From contig JAIPFM010000051.1 in assembly GCA_021736645.1 (NCBI GenBank), forward strand, positions 66,513-108,907: DNA of 42,395 nt, written 5' to 3'. Made by a program: the position numbers and the translations under genes. Positions 1 through 9,016 of the stretch are shown one piece after another; positions within the stretch are counted from its first letter, which is position 1, and each line of letters begins with the position of its first letter. A model generated the notes under the pieces. That model did not search any database. It saw only the letters and a list, made by a program, of their open reading frames with translations, and was not told where the DNA came from. Origin of the DNA: Phycisphaerae bacterium (GTDB lineage Bacteria; Planctomycetota; Phycisphaerae; Sedimentisphaerales; Anaerobacaceae).

Positions 1-8
1 TGGCCCGT

Positions 9-37
9 TTGAAATGAGAGCATGCTTTACATAGAAC
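9..37 (+). promoter_or_regulatory. weak candidate sigma70-type promoter upstream of the sulfatase gene
   Basis: TTGAAA at 9-14 and TAGAAC at 32-37 are separated by 17 nt. The predicted transcript start near 44 would leave a leader of about 25 nt carrying the AAGGA ribosome-binding site at 58-62. The -10 box matches the consensus in only four of six positions, so this is tentative. Confidence 0.3.
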
Positions 38-69
38 ACAGAATGCTGAACCCATGTAAGGAATACCCA

Positions 70-1473
70 ATGAACCACACAAAAACCGCCGGATGTCACC
101 TTTTCAACACCTGTATCCTGGGTCTCATCCTCGCGGCCCTGTCAACGGGTCTCTTTGCCGGTCAGGCCGGCCCCAAGCCGAATATCATTTTTATCATGGC
201 GGACGACCTGGGATACGGCGATCTGAGTTGTTACGGTCAACAGAAATTCGTCACACCCAATATTGACCGTCTCGCTGTGGAGGGCATGAAATTCACACAG
301 CACTATGCAGGCAATACTGTGTGCGCACCCTCGCGATGTGCTCTGATGACTGGATTCCACATCGGACATGCGCAGGTCCGAGGCAACCGCGAGGTCAAGC
401 CTGAAGGCCAGGCCCCCATGAAACCGGGCACGGTGGCCATTCCCACGCTCTTGAGACAGGCCGGGTACGTGTCCGGTATGTTCGGCAAGTGGGGCCTGGG
501 TGCGCCTGGTTCGGACAGCGACCCCATGATCTTCTTTGACGAATTCTATGGGTACAACTGCCAGCGTGAGGCACACACTTACTTTCCGGCCCATCTCTGG
601 CACAACAGAGACAAGGTCGGACTGGACGGCAAGACCTATGCCCATGACCTCATTATGAAGGCGGCCAAGGATTTCATCAGAGTCCACAAGGACACGCCGT
701 TTTTCTGCTACATGCCAGTCACCATTCCCCACGCATCCATGCATGCCCCCAAGGCATTGCATGACAAATACCGCAGACTCTTTCCTCAGTTCGACAATGT
801 TGTGGGCAAATACGCGGGCCCGAACGTGCAGAATCCTGTGGCCGCTTTTCCCGCCATGGTGGAGTATCTTGACCAGGGCGTGGGCGAGGTCCTGGATCTT
901 TTGAAGGAACTGGGCATTGACAACAACACCCTGGTCATATTCACCAGCGACAATGGCCCGCACAGTGAAGGCGGGCATCGACCCGAATTCTGGAACAGCA
1001 ACGGTCCTCTCAGGGGACAAAAGCGAGATTTGTATGAAGGCGGCATCCGGGTTCCCTTCCTCACACGCTGGCCCGGCAAGATCAAACCACACACGACTTC
1101 AGACCACATTTCCGCGTTTTGGGACATGCTGCCCACCTTCTGCGACATGGCCGGCGTGGACTCGCCTGAGGACATTGACGGCATTTCGCTCCTGCCGACC
1201 CTGCTGGGAAAACCGCAAAAGCCCCATGACTATCTGTATTGGGAGTTTACAGAAAGGGGCGGCAAACAGGCGATCCGCAGGGGTGACATGAAGGCCGTGA
1301 GGAACAACGTCTCAGCCAACCCCAATGCAGAGATAGAGTTGTACAATCTGGCCGCGGACCTGGGTGAAACCACCAACATTGCAGCCCAGCATCCGGACGT
1401 CGTGCAGCAGATGAAGCGTCTCTTTACCCAGGCCAGAATCGAATCCGCGACATTCCCGCTGTACAAGAAATAG
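70..1473 (+). CDS. secreted type I sulfatase (arylsulfatase family)
   Basis: Hydrolyses sulfate esters, probably on sulfated polysaccharides, outside the cytoplasm. The 467-residue protein starts at the ATG at 70, preceded by AAGGA (58-62) with 7-nt spacing; an upstream in-frame ATG at 22 lacks such a site and would bury the signal peptide. Residues 13-30 form a hydrophobic signal segment. The formylglycine signature CAPSR is at residues 85-89 (Cys85 is modified to formylglycine by a sulfatase-maturing enzyme). The metal-binding pair Asp45-Asp46 lies in MADDLGYGD, and a second acidic metal site is in FTSDNGPH. The C-terminal GGIRVPFLTRWPG stretch is typical of family S1. Length is normal. Whether it acts on a carbohydrate or an aryl sulfate cannot be told from sequence; planctomycetes carry many of these. 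Confidence 0.95.
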   Translation: MNHTKTAGCHLFNTCILGLILAALSTGLFAGQAGPKPNIIFIMADDLGYGDLSCYGQQKFVTPNIDRLAVEGMKFTQHYAGNTVCAPSRCALMTGFHIGHAQVRGNREVKPEGQAPMKPGTVAIPTLLRQAGYVSGMFGKWGLGAPGSDSDPMIFFDEFYGYNCQREAHTYFPAHLWHNRDKVGLDGKTYAHDLIMKAAKDFIRVHKDTPFFCYMPVTIPHASMHAPKALHDKYRRLFPQFDNVVGKYAGPNVQNPVAAFPAMVEYLDQGVGEVLDLLKELGIDNNTLVIFTSDNGPHSEGGHRPEFWNSNGPLRGQKRDLYEGGIRVPFLTRWPGKIKPHTTSDHISAFWDMLPTFCDMAGVDSPEDIDGISLLPTLLGKPQKPHDYLYWEFTERGGKQAIRRGDMKAVRNNVSANPNAEIELYNLAADLGETTNIAAQHPDVVQQMKRLFTQARIESATFPLYKK

Positions 1474-1512
1474 GCATGAGCCCACGCCCGGAAGCGAGAG
1501 GCCCGGGCCGCA

Positions 1513-1545
1513 TGACACAGGCCAAAGGGGGGAGGCCTTGTGTCA
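1513..1545 (+). other. intergenic hairpin between the sulfatase and S15 hydrolase genes
   Basis: TGACACAGGCC (1513-1523) pairs with GGCCTTGTGTCA (1534-1545) with one bulged base and a purine-rich loop. No U-run follows, so it is not a textbook terminator; it could be an attenuator or mRNA-stabilising stem in the leader of the following gene. Confidence 0.35.
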
Positions 1546-1583
1546 GAAATACAAACAAAAACAAGGACTAAGGAGTGAGACAC

Positions 1584-3446
1584 ATGCTCGAAAAACTCTG
1601 GTATCGTGAATCCGTGTATGTCTTCATCGGGAGTTTGACACTCCTGTGTGCCGTCCAAGGTGCGGCATCCAACGCTGCGGAACTGACCTGCCCCAAGATT
1701 GTCAACGGCCAGACGCAGGTCATCCCTGAATTCAAGGATCCTGACCTCTGGATCCGACACGACCTGTGGGTCGAAACCGAATTTGACAGTGACGGAGACG
1801 GCAGGCTCGACCGCATGCATGTGGACGTGACACGCCCTCGCCAAACCGACAGCCACCACATCAAGGTCCCGGTGATTTACGAGTCGAGTCCCTACTTTGG
1901 CGGCACCGGCTCAACAGGCAGGGAATATTTCTGGGATGTTCGGCACGAACTGGGCGCCGTGCCGCCTCAGCGGAAATCGATTCCGCCAATCACGACCAGA
2001 GGGGTCCGCCCGGTCATCTCGAAGTCACACGTGAGCCAGTGGGTGCCTCACGGTTATGCAGTCGTGCATTCGTCGTCGCCTGGCACCGGTCTGTCACAGG
2101 GATGTCCCACCATTGGACGTGACAACGAGTCACTCGCCCCCAAGGCCGTGATCGACTGGCTCAACGGCCGTGCGACTGGATATACGTCGCCTGACGGGAA
2201 TGAACGGGTGGTGGCCTATTGGGCCACAGGCAAGGTGGGCATGACCGGCACATCGCATCCCGGCACCCTGGCACTGGCCGCTGCCACCACCGGTGTCGAC
2301 GGTCTGGAGGTGATCATCCCCATTGCACCCAACACGTCACCGTATCACTATTACCGCTCCAACGGGCTGGTTCGACACCCCTTCGGCTACCTGGGTGAGG
2401 ACATCGACTACATGTATGAATATGTGAACAGCGGGAACCTGGAAACACGCGCCACCTGTGACTGTGAAGTGCGGGACAAGGAGATGGCCGAGGGGATCGA
2501 TCGTGTGACCGGGGATTACAATGCATTCTGGGCAGATCGAGACTATCTCCTCGACCTGGGGCCCCTGAAGGCGGCTGTGTTGATGGCCCACGGTTTTAAC
2601 GACTGGAACGTGGTGCCTGAACACAGCAACCGGATCTACCAGGCGCTGAGAGCCAAGGGCGTACCCACCCAGGTGTACTATCATCAGGGAGGTCACGGGG
2701 GAGAGCCCCCGGCCGAGATGATGAACCGCTGGTTTGCCTGCTATCTGTACGGGATCGAAAACGGAGTGGAAGACGGACCTCATGCCTGGATCGTGCGTGA
2801 GAACGACGATCAATCCAAACCGACTGCGTACGAGGATTACCCCAACCCTGCGGCTGAGCCGGTGGTCATGCATCTTGTGGCCGGTGCCCCCAGGCAGGGC
2901 CAATTGACTCCAGTCACGCCGTCGGCACAGGGCACGGAGACACTGGTCGACAACTTTTCCTTCAGCGGTGCGTCGCTGGCGCAGGCGGAATGGACAAACC
3001 ATCGTCTTCTCTATGTCACGCCCAAACTGACCGAAGCAGTGCATGTGTCCGGGACACCCACCGTGACAGTCCAGCTGGCCAGCAGTAAGCCTGCAGTCAA
3101 CCTGTCAGTCTGGCTGGTGTCCCTCCCGTGGACTGAGGGCCGGCGTGCCAAGATTACGGACAATGTCATCACACGCGGCTGGGCCGATCCCCAGAACCAC
3201 GCATCGCTCACAGAGAGTGAGCCTCTTATACCGGGACGGTTCTATGAGATGACCTTCGAACTCCAGCCGGACGACCAGGTCATTCCCAAGGGGCAGCAGA
3301 TCGGCCTCATGATCTTCTCCAGCGACAGAGACTTTACGCTCTGGCCCACACCGGGCACAGAATTGACTGTGGATCTGGATGCCACGTCTCTGGCCTTGCC
3401 GGTGGTTGGCGGCGTTGAGGCGATCGCAAAGGCATTCACTAAATAG
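1584..3446 (+). CDS. secreted CocE/NonD-type serine hydrolase, peptidase family S15-like (X-Pro dipeptidyl-peptidase fold)
   Basis: Alpha/beta hydrolase of the X-Pro dipeptidyl-peptidase/CocE superfamily, 620 residues, with an N-terminal signal segment (about residues 11-31). The family opening DSDGDGRLDRMHVDVTRP is at 69-86. The nucleophile elbow is GTSHPG (222-227, Ser224). Downstream are the acid loop in AHGFNDWNV and the histidine loop QGGHGG, which complete a Ser-Asp-His triad. The C-terminal 200 residues match the jelly-roll PepX_C domain. ATG at 1584 is preferred because AGGAG (1571-1575) sits 8 nt upstream; the in-frame GTG at 1575 overlaps that site. Substrate may be a proline-containing peptide or an ester. 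It lies 110 nt after the sulfatase gene on the same strand; co-transcription is possible but not shown. Confidence 0.88.
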   Translation: MLEKLWYRESVYVFIGSLTLLCAVQGAASNAAELTCPKIVNGQTQVIPEFKDPDLWIRHDLWVETEFDSDGDGRLDRMHVDVTRPRQTDSHHIKVPVIYESSPYFGGTGSTGREYFWDVRHELGAVPPQRKSIPPITTRGVRPVISKSHVSQWVPHGYAVVHSSSPGTGLSQGCPTIGRDNESLAPKAVIDWLNGRATGYTSPDGNERVVAYWATGKVGMTGTSHPGTLALAAATTGVDGLEVIIPIAPNTSPYHYYRSNGLVRHPFGYLGEDIDYMYEYVNSGNLETRATCDCEVRDKEMAEGIDRVTGDYNAFWADRDYLLDLGPLKAAVLMAHGFNDWNVVPEHSNRIYQALRAKGVPTQVYYHQGGHGGEPPAEMMNRWFACYLYGIENGVEDGPHAWIVRENDDQSKPTAYEDYPNPAAEPVVMHLVAGAPRQGQLTPVTPSAQGTETLVDNFSFSGASLAQAEWTNHRLLYVTPKLTEAVHVSGTPTVTVQLASSKPAVNLSVWLVSLPWTEGRRAKITDNVITRGWADPQNHASLTESEPLIPGRFYEMTFELQPDDQVIPKGQQIGLMIFSSDRDFTLWPTPGTELTVDLDATSLALPVVGGVEAIAKAFTK

Positions 3447-3479
3447 GGGTTAGGGGCTAGTTTCCCTTCATCAGGGTCA

Positions 3480-5984
3480 TCATTTCAGGGCCTTGAGGCG
3501 GAGGTTCTTGAACTGGATTTTCATGGGCGGGCCGGGGTGCATCTGCAGGGCGATGATGCCACGCCGGGCCGCTTCAGGCACACGATGATCGGTGATCTGG
3601 CACATGAGTACACCGTTGATATAGAGTGTGATGTCAGGGCCAAGACAGACAACACGATACGTATTCCAGTCATCTTGCCTGTAGTGTGTGAGTAAAGCAG
3701 CCGGGTCACTGACCTGTTCCACGGTCTGCGTGCCGTCTGCCTGGAATATCGCTTTGGTCCCGCGTCCTGCAATGAGCGCGTATTTGTGGTGATACACAAA
3801 ACCGATCAACTCACCGTCGCCGGTCATGTCAGCCTGGTACCCGTACGTGTCCCAGGCCGGGCGTATTTCGGACCGGATCTGGATGCCTGAGTTTCCGCTC
3901 CCGCTGAGTTTGAAATCTGCCAGCAACTCGAAGTCGCCGGGCTGGCCGTCCCGCCAGACAAGGTAATTGCAGACCTTGCAGGGCCTGTCCGGCGTGCTCT
4001 CTGCAGTCAAGGCCCCGTCCTCCACGGTCCACCAACCCGGCTTGCCGTCCCAGCCAGTCAGGTCTTTGCCGTTGAAGAGGGACATGAACCCATCGTCTGT
4101 TGGTTCCTGGATTCGTGCCAGCACCTGTTGGATACGCTGGGTGAGTGCCTTGTTGCTGGTCCGCACCTGTTTCATGGCGCTGGCTACCTCTGCCGGATGT
4201 GTGGCCGCGATGTGCTCGGCAATGCCCACAGCCGTGACACTCGCTTCGTCGTTCAATGCATCCTGGGCCAGGATCGACATCACGATCGTCAGTGACTCTG
4301 CACTGGGAAGCTGACCCAGTAGGGCCAGGGCAAGACGCTGCTCCTCGGGGCGCTGGATCTGCGCCAGGACGGTCTTGAGTTGAGATAGTTTCAGCGCGTC
4401 GGCCTCTATCTGCACGGGAATCAACCGGAGCTGGCCGCGCAGCGCGAGTATCCTGAACGTGGGGTTTGCAGTCGTGCTGGCAAGCTTCGCCAGATCCGGC
4501 AGGGCCTCGACTGTGGGCCAGTCACACAGCACACGCGTGGCTGTTTCCGCCACGGTCTGGTCTGACTCGGCCGCTGCTGCACGCACTGCAGCCAGGGCCT
4601 TGGCATCGCCCACTGTGCGCAGGACACGCAGCAATGCGAGCTTCGGCCTGCCTTGTGCCCTGTGGAGGCCGGGCAGCAGTTTGTCAGTACACATGGCCGT
4701 GTCCGGCTGTCTGGCACAGATCGCAGACAATGCGGCCTCGGCCGGTGCCACGGCCCCGGTCTTCAACATGGCATCCACCATGTCAGGGATCTGTGCTGCG
4801 TCTGCGAGTTCGCCGAGTGTCTTGAAACTGGTATGGACCACCTCGGCACGCGAATCGCCTGTGGCCTGCAATAGCGGCTGGACCGCTGCAGTAATGCGCC
4901 GTTGGCCGGCCACGTCAATGGCAGCCATGCGGTCCGTGGTGTCCGGCTCGTTCAGCCACGCGACCACCGCCGTGTCGACCTCGCTGCCCGGGAACCCGAT
5001 CAGTCCGGTCCGCGCTGCACTCGAGGCTGCGGGATCCGAATCCTTGACCAATTCGAGCAGCACGGGGATTGATGGGGGGCTGCCGAGTTGGACGAGGCTT
5101 ACGATGGCTGCGATGCGCAGGTTGACAGGGCCTGTATGGGCCAGCGGCGTCAACGCAGGGGTTGCCGTGACATCGCCTCTGAGGCCGAGCGTCTGGACGA
5201 GTCGAAGCTTGGTCTGCGGATTTGCCTGCGCAAGTTCACGCACCATGGCCCTGGTCATGGCCTGGCTGGGTATGGCCAGGGATATCCCCATGAGATCGGC
5301 CGCCATGGATGGTTCATCCCGGAGGATGTCACGCCACAGGGACACGCCACCGGCACCCCGGCTCAGGATGGCGCCCCGCACCGCAGCGACATGAACCTGA
5401 TACGGCAGGTTTGACACGGTGCGCACCCTGTCATAGAGAACGCTCGCTTGATCGTCCGGCATGGCCTCAGCGCAACGGAACAATCCTTCGCAGATGGCAC
5501 GCTGATAGGTCTGCGTCCTGTCGGACATACGGGACAATGCGTTTCCCAGCACCTGGACGGCCGGGCCTCCGATACTGCCCAGGGACTGTGCGGCCGCCTC
5601 AGCGACAGCAGGATTGGCATGACGCAGGCATTGGGCGAGTGGTTCAATGGCCTGGACGTCTTTCCGAACGCCGATACTGACAATCACGCCGACCAGCTGA
5701 TAGCCCTTGAGCGTGCCAAGTGCGCTGCGCAGCGCAGCATCCACAGAGGGGTCCGCGATGGGCTCCAGTGCGTACCGGGCCATGTGCGAGAGCATCTCGT
5801 CACCCAGCAGTGTCGTGAGTACTGGCACGGCTTGACCGGTGCCCACCTGCGCCAGTTCCCTGCAGGCAGCGGCTTTTTCCTGTGTGGATGCATTCGATTT
5901 GAGCAGGGCGATGCACTTGTCTTCCTGGGCAAACGCAGTGCTGATCAGCAGGAGACCTATGATGGCGGTGACAAGGTGTTTCAT
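3480..5984 (-). CDS. secreted HEAT-repeat protein with C-terminal DUF1080 (3-keto-glycoside hydrolase/lyase) domain
   Basis: An 834-residue exported protein: signal peptide 1-19 (cleavage after STAFA), a long alpha-helical HEAT/PBS-lyase-like repeat array (about 25-630), then a DUF1080 beta-jelly-roll (633-834) starting LFNGKDLTGW and including SGSGNSGIQIRSE and YEQ-like WNTYRVV landmarks. DUF1080 enzymes act on 3-keto-glycosides, cleaving the glycosidic bond after oxidation at C3. The HEAT array is probably a docking scaffold. The start has AAGGA nine nt upstream. It begins 24 nt after the Gfo/Idh/MocA gene, so the two are very likely co-transcribed; the pairing of a C3-oxidising dehydrogenase with a DUF1080 enzyme makes functional sense. 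It ends convergently with the S15 hydrolase gene with a 33-nt gap. Confidence 0.9.
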   Translation of the reverse strand: MKHLVTAIIGLLLISTAFAQEDKCIALLKSNASTQEKAAACRELAQVGTGQAVPVLTTLLGDEMLSHMARYALEPIADPSVDAALRSALGTLKGYQLVGVIVSIGVRKDVQAIEPLAQCLRHANPAVAEAAAQSLGSIGGPAVQVLGNALSRMSDRTQTYQRAICEGLFRCAEAMPDDQASVLYDRVRTVSNLPYQVHVAAVRGAILSRGAGGVSLWRDILRDEPSMAADLMGISLAIPSQAMTRAMVRELAQANPQTKLRLVQTLGLRGDVTATPALTPLAHTGPVNLRIAAIVSLVQLGSPPSIPVLLELVKDSDPAASSAARTGLIGFPGSEVDTAVVAWLNEPDTTDRMAAIDVAGQRRITAAVQPLLQATGDSRAEVVHTSFKTLGELADAAQIPDMVDAMLKTGAVAPAEAALSAICARQPDTAMCTDKLLPGLHRAQGRPKLALLRVLRTVGDAKALAAVRAAAAESDQTVAETATRVLCDWPTVEALPDLAKLASTTANPTFRILALRGQLRLIPVQIEADALKLSQLKTVLAQIQRPEEQRLALALLGQLPSAESLTIVMSILAQDALNDEASVTAVGIAEHIAATHPAEVASAMKQVRTSNKALTQRIQQVLARIQEPTDDGFMSLFNGKDLTGWDGKPGWWTVEDGALTAESTPDRPCKVCNYLVWRDGQPGDFELLADFKLSGSGNSGIQIRSEIRPAWDTYGYQADMTGDGELIGFVYHHKYALIAGRGTKAIFQADGTQTVEQVSDPAALLTHYRQDDWNTYRVVCLGPDITLYINGVLMCQITDHRVPEAARRGIIALQMHPGPPMKIQFKNLRLKALK

Positions 5985-6008
5985 GGTATGAGTTCCTTTG
6001 TATTGAGT

Positions 6009-7337
6009 TTAGATTGTAAACGGGACACGCATGGCACGGGACCGCATCCGATTGGCTTCGGCATCACCCACGAACTCGGCCTTGTGCAGGTCGAGTGTCA
6101 GGTTCCGCTCCAATTGCTCGCAGATGTCGACCGCCAGACAGATATTCATGGACCGGGCCATGACTTCGGGGTTGGCCACGGTGAGTCTGCGTGAACGCAC
6201 GCAGTCAAAGAAATCTCGGGCGTGGTTCATGGGCCGCTGCGTGCGTCCCGTGTATTCGGCCAGCACCTTCCTGAAGTCCCGCAGCATGGCAGGGGACGAT
6301 ACGTCAGGCCCGGCATACCCATCGGCTGCTGCGACCCATCCTTTGGGACCGTCAAACCGCTCGCCACAGGCGCCATGCCAGTACTCGCAGGGTTCCCATA
6401 CAGAACCGCTGACCCGGTACAGAACCAGCTTGACCCCATTGGACAGGCGTGTCACCATGGTCTTTTCCTGACCCGCATACTCCAACTCGATGCTGTGTAC
6501 GTCTGTCATGTCCAGTCCCGCCAGGGCCTGAGTGATGGTGTGCGCGCCCCACATCGCGACATTGGTGGCAAAATCATAAAAATGGTACCACCCTGCGCCA
6601 TTCACATAGCCGCTGTTGTAGGGGCGACTCGGAGAGGGTCCGACCCAGAGATCCCAGGCCACTTCCTCTTTCGCGGGCTGCGGCTGTGCGGGCAGCCAGT
6701 CATGGCGGAATCCGTCGCGCCAGCGAATATCAGCATACGCTGTATGAACCTCTCCCAACCGGCCGGACCGGGCCATTTCTATGGCAAATACGTGATTCGC
6801 CTCGCTGAGGCGCTGGGCGCCGGTCTGATAGACCCGGCCGTATCGGCGTGCGGTTTCCACAACCTTTTGTGACTGCGCCATGGTGAGGCAGGCGGGCTTC
6901 TCACAGTACACGTCCTTGCCTGCACGCATGGCCAAAATCGAGGCGAGCGCGTGCCAGCGATCACCCGTGGCAATCAACACGGCATCCACATCGGTTCGCT
7001 CGGCCAGGAGTTCTCGCATATCGATATACGTCGCGCAGTCCTTGTTGCCGTATTTCTTATCCACCGTGTTCTTGGCTGCGTCACGCTGTCCCTTGCGCAC
7101 ATCACACACAGCGACCCACTGCACATCCGGCTCGTTCAACATCCAGCCCAAATCTGAAGAACCGCGACCGCCCATGCCGATGCCGCCCATGACAATGCGT
7201 TCGCTGGGCGCCACCGCACCGTCGCGTCCCAGTGCCGAGGCCGGCACATAATACGGCAGCGCCACTGCACTGGCTGCCATGACCCCCTGTGTCAGAAACT
7301 GACGCCGCGTGAGTGTCGTACTCTTGTCAATGCTCAT
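6009..7337 (-). CDS. Tat-exported Gfo/Idh/MocA-family NAD(P)-dependent oxidoreductase
   Basis: A 442-residue dehydrogenase of the glucose-fructose oxidoreductase/inositol dehydrogenase family. ATG at 7337 gives a clear twin-arginine signal (TRRQFLTQG followed by a hydrophobic run ending PASALG), so it is exported folded with its cofactor. The Rossmann motif is GGIGMGGRG, modified as in other exported planctomycete members. The family EKP motif (CEKPACL) supplies the catalytic lysine, and the C-terminal half is the open-faced beta-sheet domain. The reaction is probably oxidation of a sugar hydroxyl, plausibly C3 of a glycoside given the DUF1080 partner 24 nt downstream. The frame stays open upstream to 7628, but nothing recognisable is encoded there and the Tat signal fixes the start. 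Confidence 0.9.
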   Translation of the reverse strand: MSIDKSTTLTRRQFLTQGVMAASAVALPYYVPASALGRDGAVAPSERIVMGGIGMGGRGSSDLGWMLNEPDVQWVAVCDVRKGQRDAAKNTVDKKYGNKDCATYIDMRELLAERTDVDAVLIATGDRWHALASILAMRAGKDVYCEKPACLTMAQSQKVVETARRYGRVYQTGAQRLSEANHVFAIEMARSGRLGEVHTAYADIRWRDGFRHDWLPAQPQPAKEEVAWDLWVGPSPSRPYNSGYVNGAGWYHFYDFATNVAMWGAHTITQALAGLDMTDVHSIELEYAGQEKTMVTRLSNGVKLVLYRVSGSVWEPCEYWHGACGERFDGPKGWVAAADGYAGPDVSSPAMLRDFRKVLAEYTGRTQRPMNHARDFFDCVRSRRLTVANPEVMARSMNICLAVDICEQLERNLTLDLHKAEFVGDAEANRMRSRAMRVPFTI

Positions 7338-7429
7338 AGGATTCGTCTCTTTCTTGTCAGTTTTAAGGTTTTTATGGTCACCTGATAAAGAACAGCCAAC
7401 CAAAGCGGAAAGCCCTGGTCCCGTGCTTT

Positions 7430-8776
7430 TTACTCTGTATTTGCCAGATCGAGAAAAACGATATGCGAAGGATTGCCCACCGGTGCGTAATGGCCGGTAA
7501 AGGTCAGGGCCCCTGTTGCGCGGTCCACACGGAACACGGCGAGGTGGTCGGCCCGCTGGTTGCACACATAAAGAAACTGACCTGTGGGATCGAAGCTGAA
7601 GCTCCGCGGATAATCCCCGCGCGTCCATGTTTCGTTCACATAGGTGAGGCTTCCGGCGGCGCCAATGGCAAAGATGGCGATGCTGTCGTGCAGACGGTTG
7701 CCTGCATAGAGGAAGCGGCCATCTGCCGACACCAGGATCTCTGAACAGAAATTGCTGCCAGCGTATCCCGGCGCCAGGCTCGAGATGGTCTGACGTGCGC
7801 TCAGGCGTCCTCTGGCTGAATCGTAGTCAAACAAGACGACGGTCGAGCCTTCCTCCTGAATGGAGTAGACCCACCGCCCATTCGGATGAAATGAAAAATG
7901 CCGGGGCCCGTCTCCCGGCGGCAGGGAAATCGTGCCAGGATTATTCGGTGTGAGTACTCCCCTTTGGTCATCAAACTGCCACATGAAGATCTGATCCAGG
8001 CCCAGATCTACATGCAGTACAAATCGCCCCGAGAGATCGGCCTGAATCATGTGCGCATGGGTTCGGTCGTGTCCACTGAAGGCAAAGGTTCCTGGCGGGG
8101 CGTGGGTCGACCGGGTCGGCCCCAGTGTGCCTGTATCGGTCTTGATGTCTGTGGCTGCGCCCAGGCTGCCGTCCTGCAGAATCGGGAGCACTGCCACGGA
8201 GCCGCCAAAATAGTTGGCCACCAGCAGAAACCTCCCGGACGGATGCACACTCGCATAGGTAGGCCCTGCGCCGCCGGAACGGACCGTGTTGAGCACTGTC
8301 AACTGTCCGTCAGTGCGGTTGACGGCAAAGGCACTGACCGTGCCCTCACGATCCTCGCCCACCCGATCCGTCTCGTTGGTCGAGTACAGGCGGGTTCCTG
8401 TGGCATTCAAGGCCAGGCAGCTTGGACTCGTACCCATTTCATACACACCCCAGGGTGTCATGGCCCCGGTGGTTCGATCCACCTGGAACAGGTGAATGCC
8501 CCGCCCATTGCCAGGCGGCAAATCCACCTGTGTATCCGGCATGTCACGGAGCGGCGAACTGAAGGTACCCACATAAGCCATGAGCGGTTCACTGGCCCGG
8601 GCCGATGGCGAGGTTAGCAGGCCAATGGCCATGGCCAGGCAGGCACCAGCCAGAGCAGAGGCGGATCGTGAGCACAAGCCCCGCGAAATCCGGCTAACAG
8701 GCCGGTGCATGAAAGGTTTGGGTAGGCATCGCACCATGCATGGACGCATGACTGATAGACATTTTGGTTTAACCAT
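7430..8776 (-). CDS. exported lactonase, 6-phosphogluconolactonase-like seven-bladed beta-propeller (Pgl/YbhE type)
   Basis: Recognised by the lactonase (PF10282) repeat pattern: YVGTF at the mature N terminus, then blades with GTRLYSTNE, HPSGRFLLVANY, FHPNGRWVYSIQE, SADGRFLYAGNR and DPTGQFLYVCNQ, ending AVFRVDRATGALT. It presumably hydrolyses a sugar lactone formed by oxidation of an aldose. A hydrophobic signal segment ends in SARASEP. The start is uncertain: ATG at 8776, 8749, 8737 or 8710 all lack a Shine-Dalgarno. 8776 lies 7 nt after a TATAAT box, suggesting a leaderless mRNA; 8710 would give a more normal short signal peptide. It is followed at 92 nt by the Gfo/Idh/MocA gene on the same strand, consistent with an oxidative sugar pathway. 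Confidence 0.85.
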   Translation of the reverse strand: MVKPKCLSVMRPCMVRCLPKPFMHRPVSRISRGLCSRSASALAGACLAMAIGLLTSPSARASEPLMAYVGTFSSPLRDMPDTQVDLPPGNGRGIHLFQVDRTTGAMTPWGVYEMGTSPSCLALNATGTRLYSTNETDRVGEDREGTVSAFAVNRTDGQLTVLNTVRSGGAGPTYASVHPSGRFLLVANYFGGSVAVLPILQDGSLGAATDIKTDTGTLGPTRSTHAPPGTFAFSGHDRTHAHMIQADLSGRFVLHVDLGLDQIFMWQFDDQRGVLTPNNPGTISLPPGDGPRHFSFHPNGRWVYSIQEEGSTVVLFDYDSARGRLSARQTISSLAPGYAGSNFCSEILVSADGRFLYAGNRLHDSIAIFAIGAAGSLTYVNETWTRGDYPRSFSFDPTGQFLYVCNQRADHLAVFRVDRATGALTFTGHYAPVGNPSHIVFLDLANTE

Positions 8777-8783
8777 GGCCAAG

Positions 8784-8812
8784 ATTATACGCCCGGAAAA
8801 GGGCCAGATCAA
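8784..8812 (-). promoter_or_regulatory. sigma70-type promoter for the lactonase gene
   Basis: On the minus strand TTGATC (8812-8807) and a perfect TATAAT (8789-8784) are separated by 17 nt. The predicted transcription start falls on or next to the ATG at 8776, which would make the transcript leaderless if that start is used. Confidence 0.6.
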
Positions 8813-8980
8813 TGGAAAATAGCGATTTAGCGAGTCGGGGCTGTGTGTGATTGAAAGAGGGCCTGAAAGTCATTGTACAAGACTGTTGCCGACATTCCGT
8901 TTGTCTCGAGTCTCTCAGGTGCGGTCCGTTTCTTGCTTGACCAGCCTGGGACCGGGAATAGCCCTGGTCACAGGAAATGC

Positions 8981-9011
8981 AGCACGGGCGATTTACAGGA
9001 TGGCCCGTGCT
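8981..9011 (-). terminator. hairpin at the 3' end of the mannose-6-phosphate isomerase gene
   Basis: A perfect 9-bp inverted repeat, AGCACGGGC (8981-8989) and GCCCGTGCT (9003-9011), with a 13-nt loop begins 6 nt beyond the stop codon of the minus-strand gene ending at 9017. The trailing strand is only weakly U-rich, so termination may be factor-dependent. Confidence 0.45.
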
Positions 9012-9016
9012 GTCCT

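Noticed and set aside
142..1092. 316-codon open frame opposite the sulfatase
   Set aside because: Antisense to conserved sulfatase motifs, with low-complexity composition and no domain.
4459..5394. Ser/Ala-rich open frame opposite the HEAT-repeat region
   Set aside because: Composition reflects the reverse complement of Ala/Leu-rich repeats; no family features.
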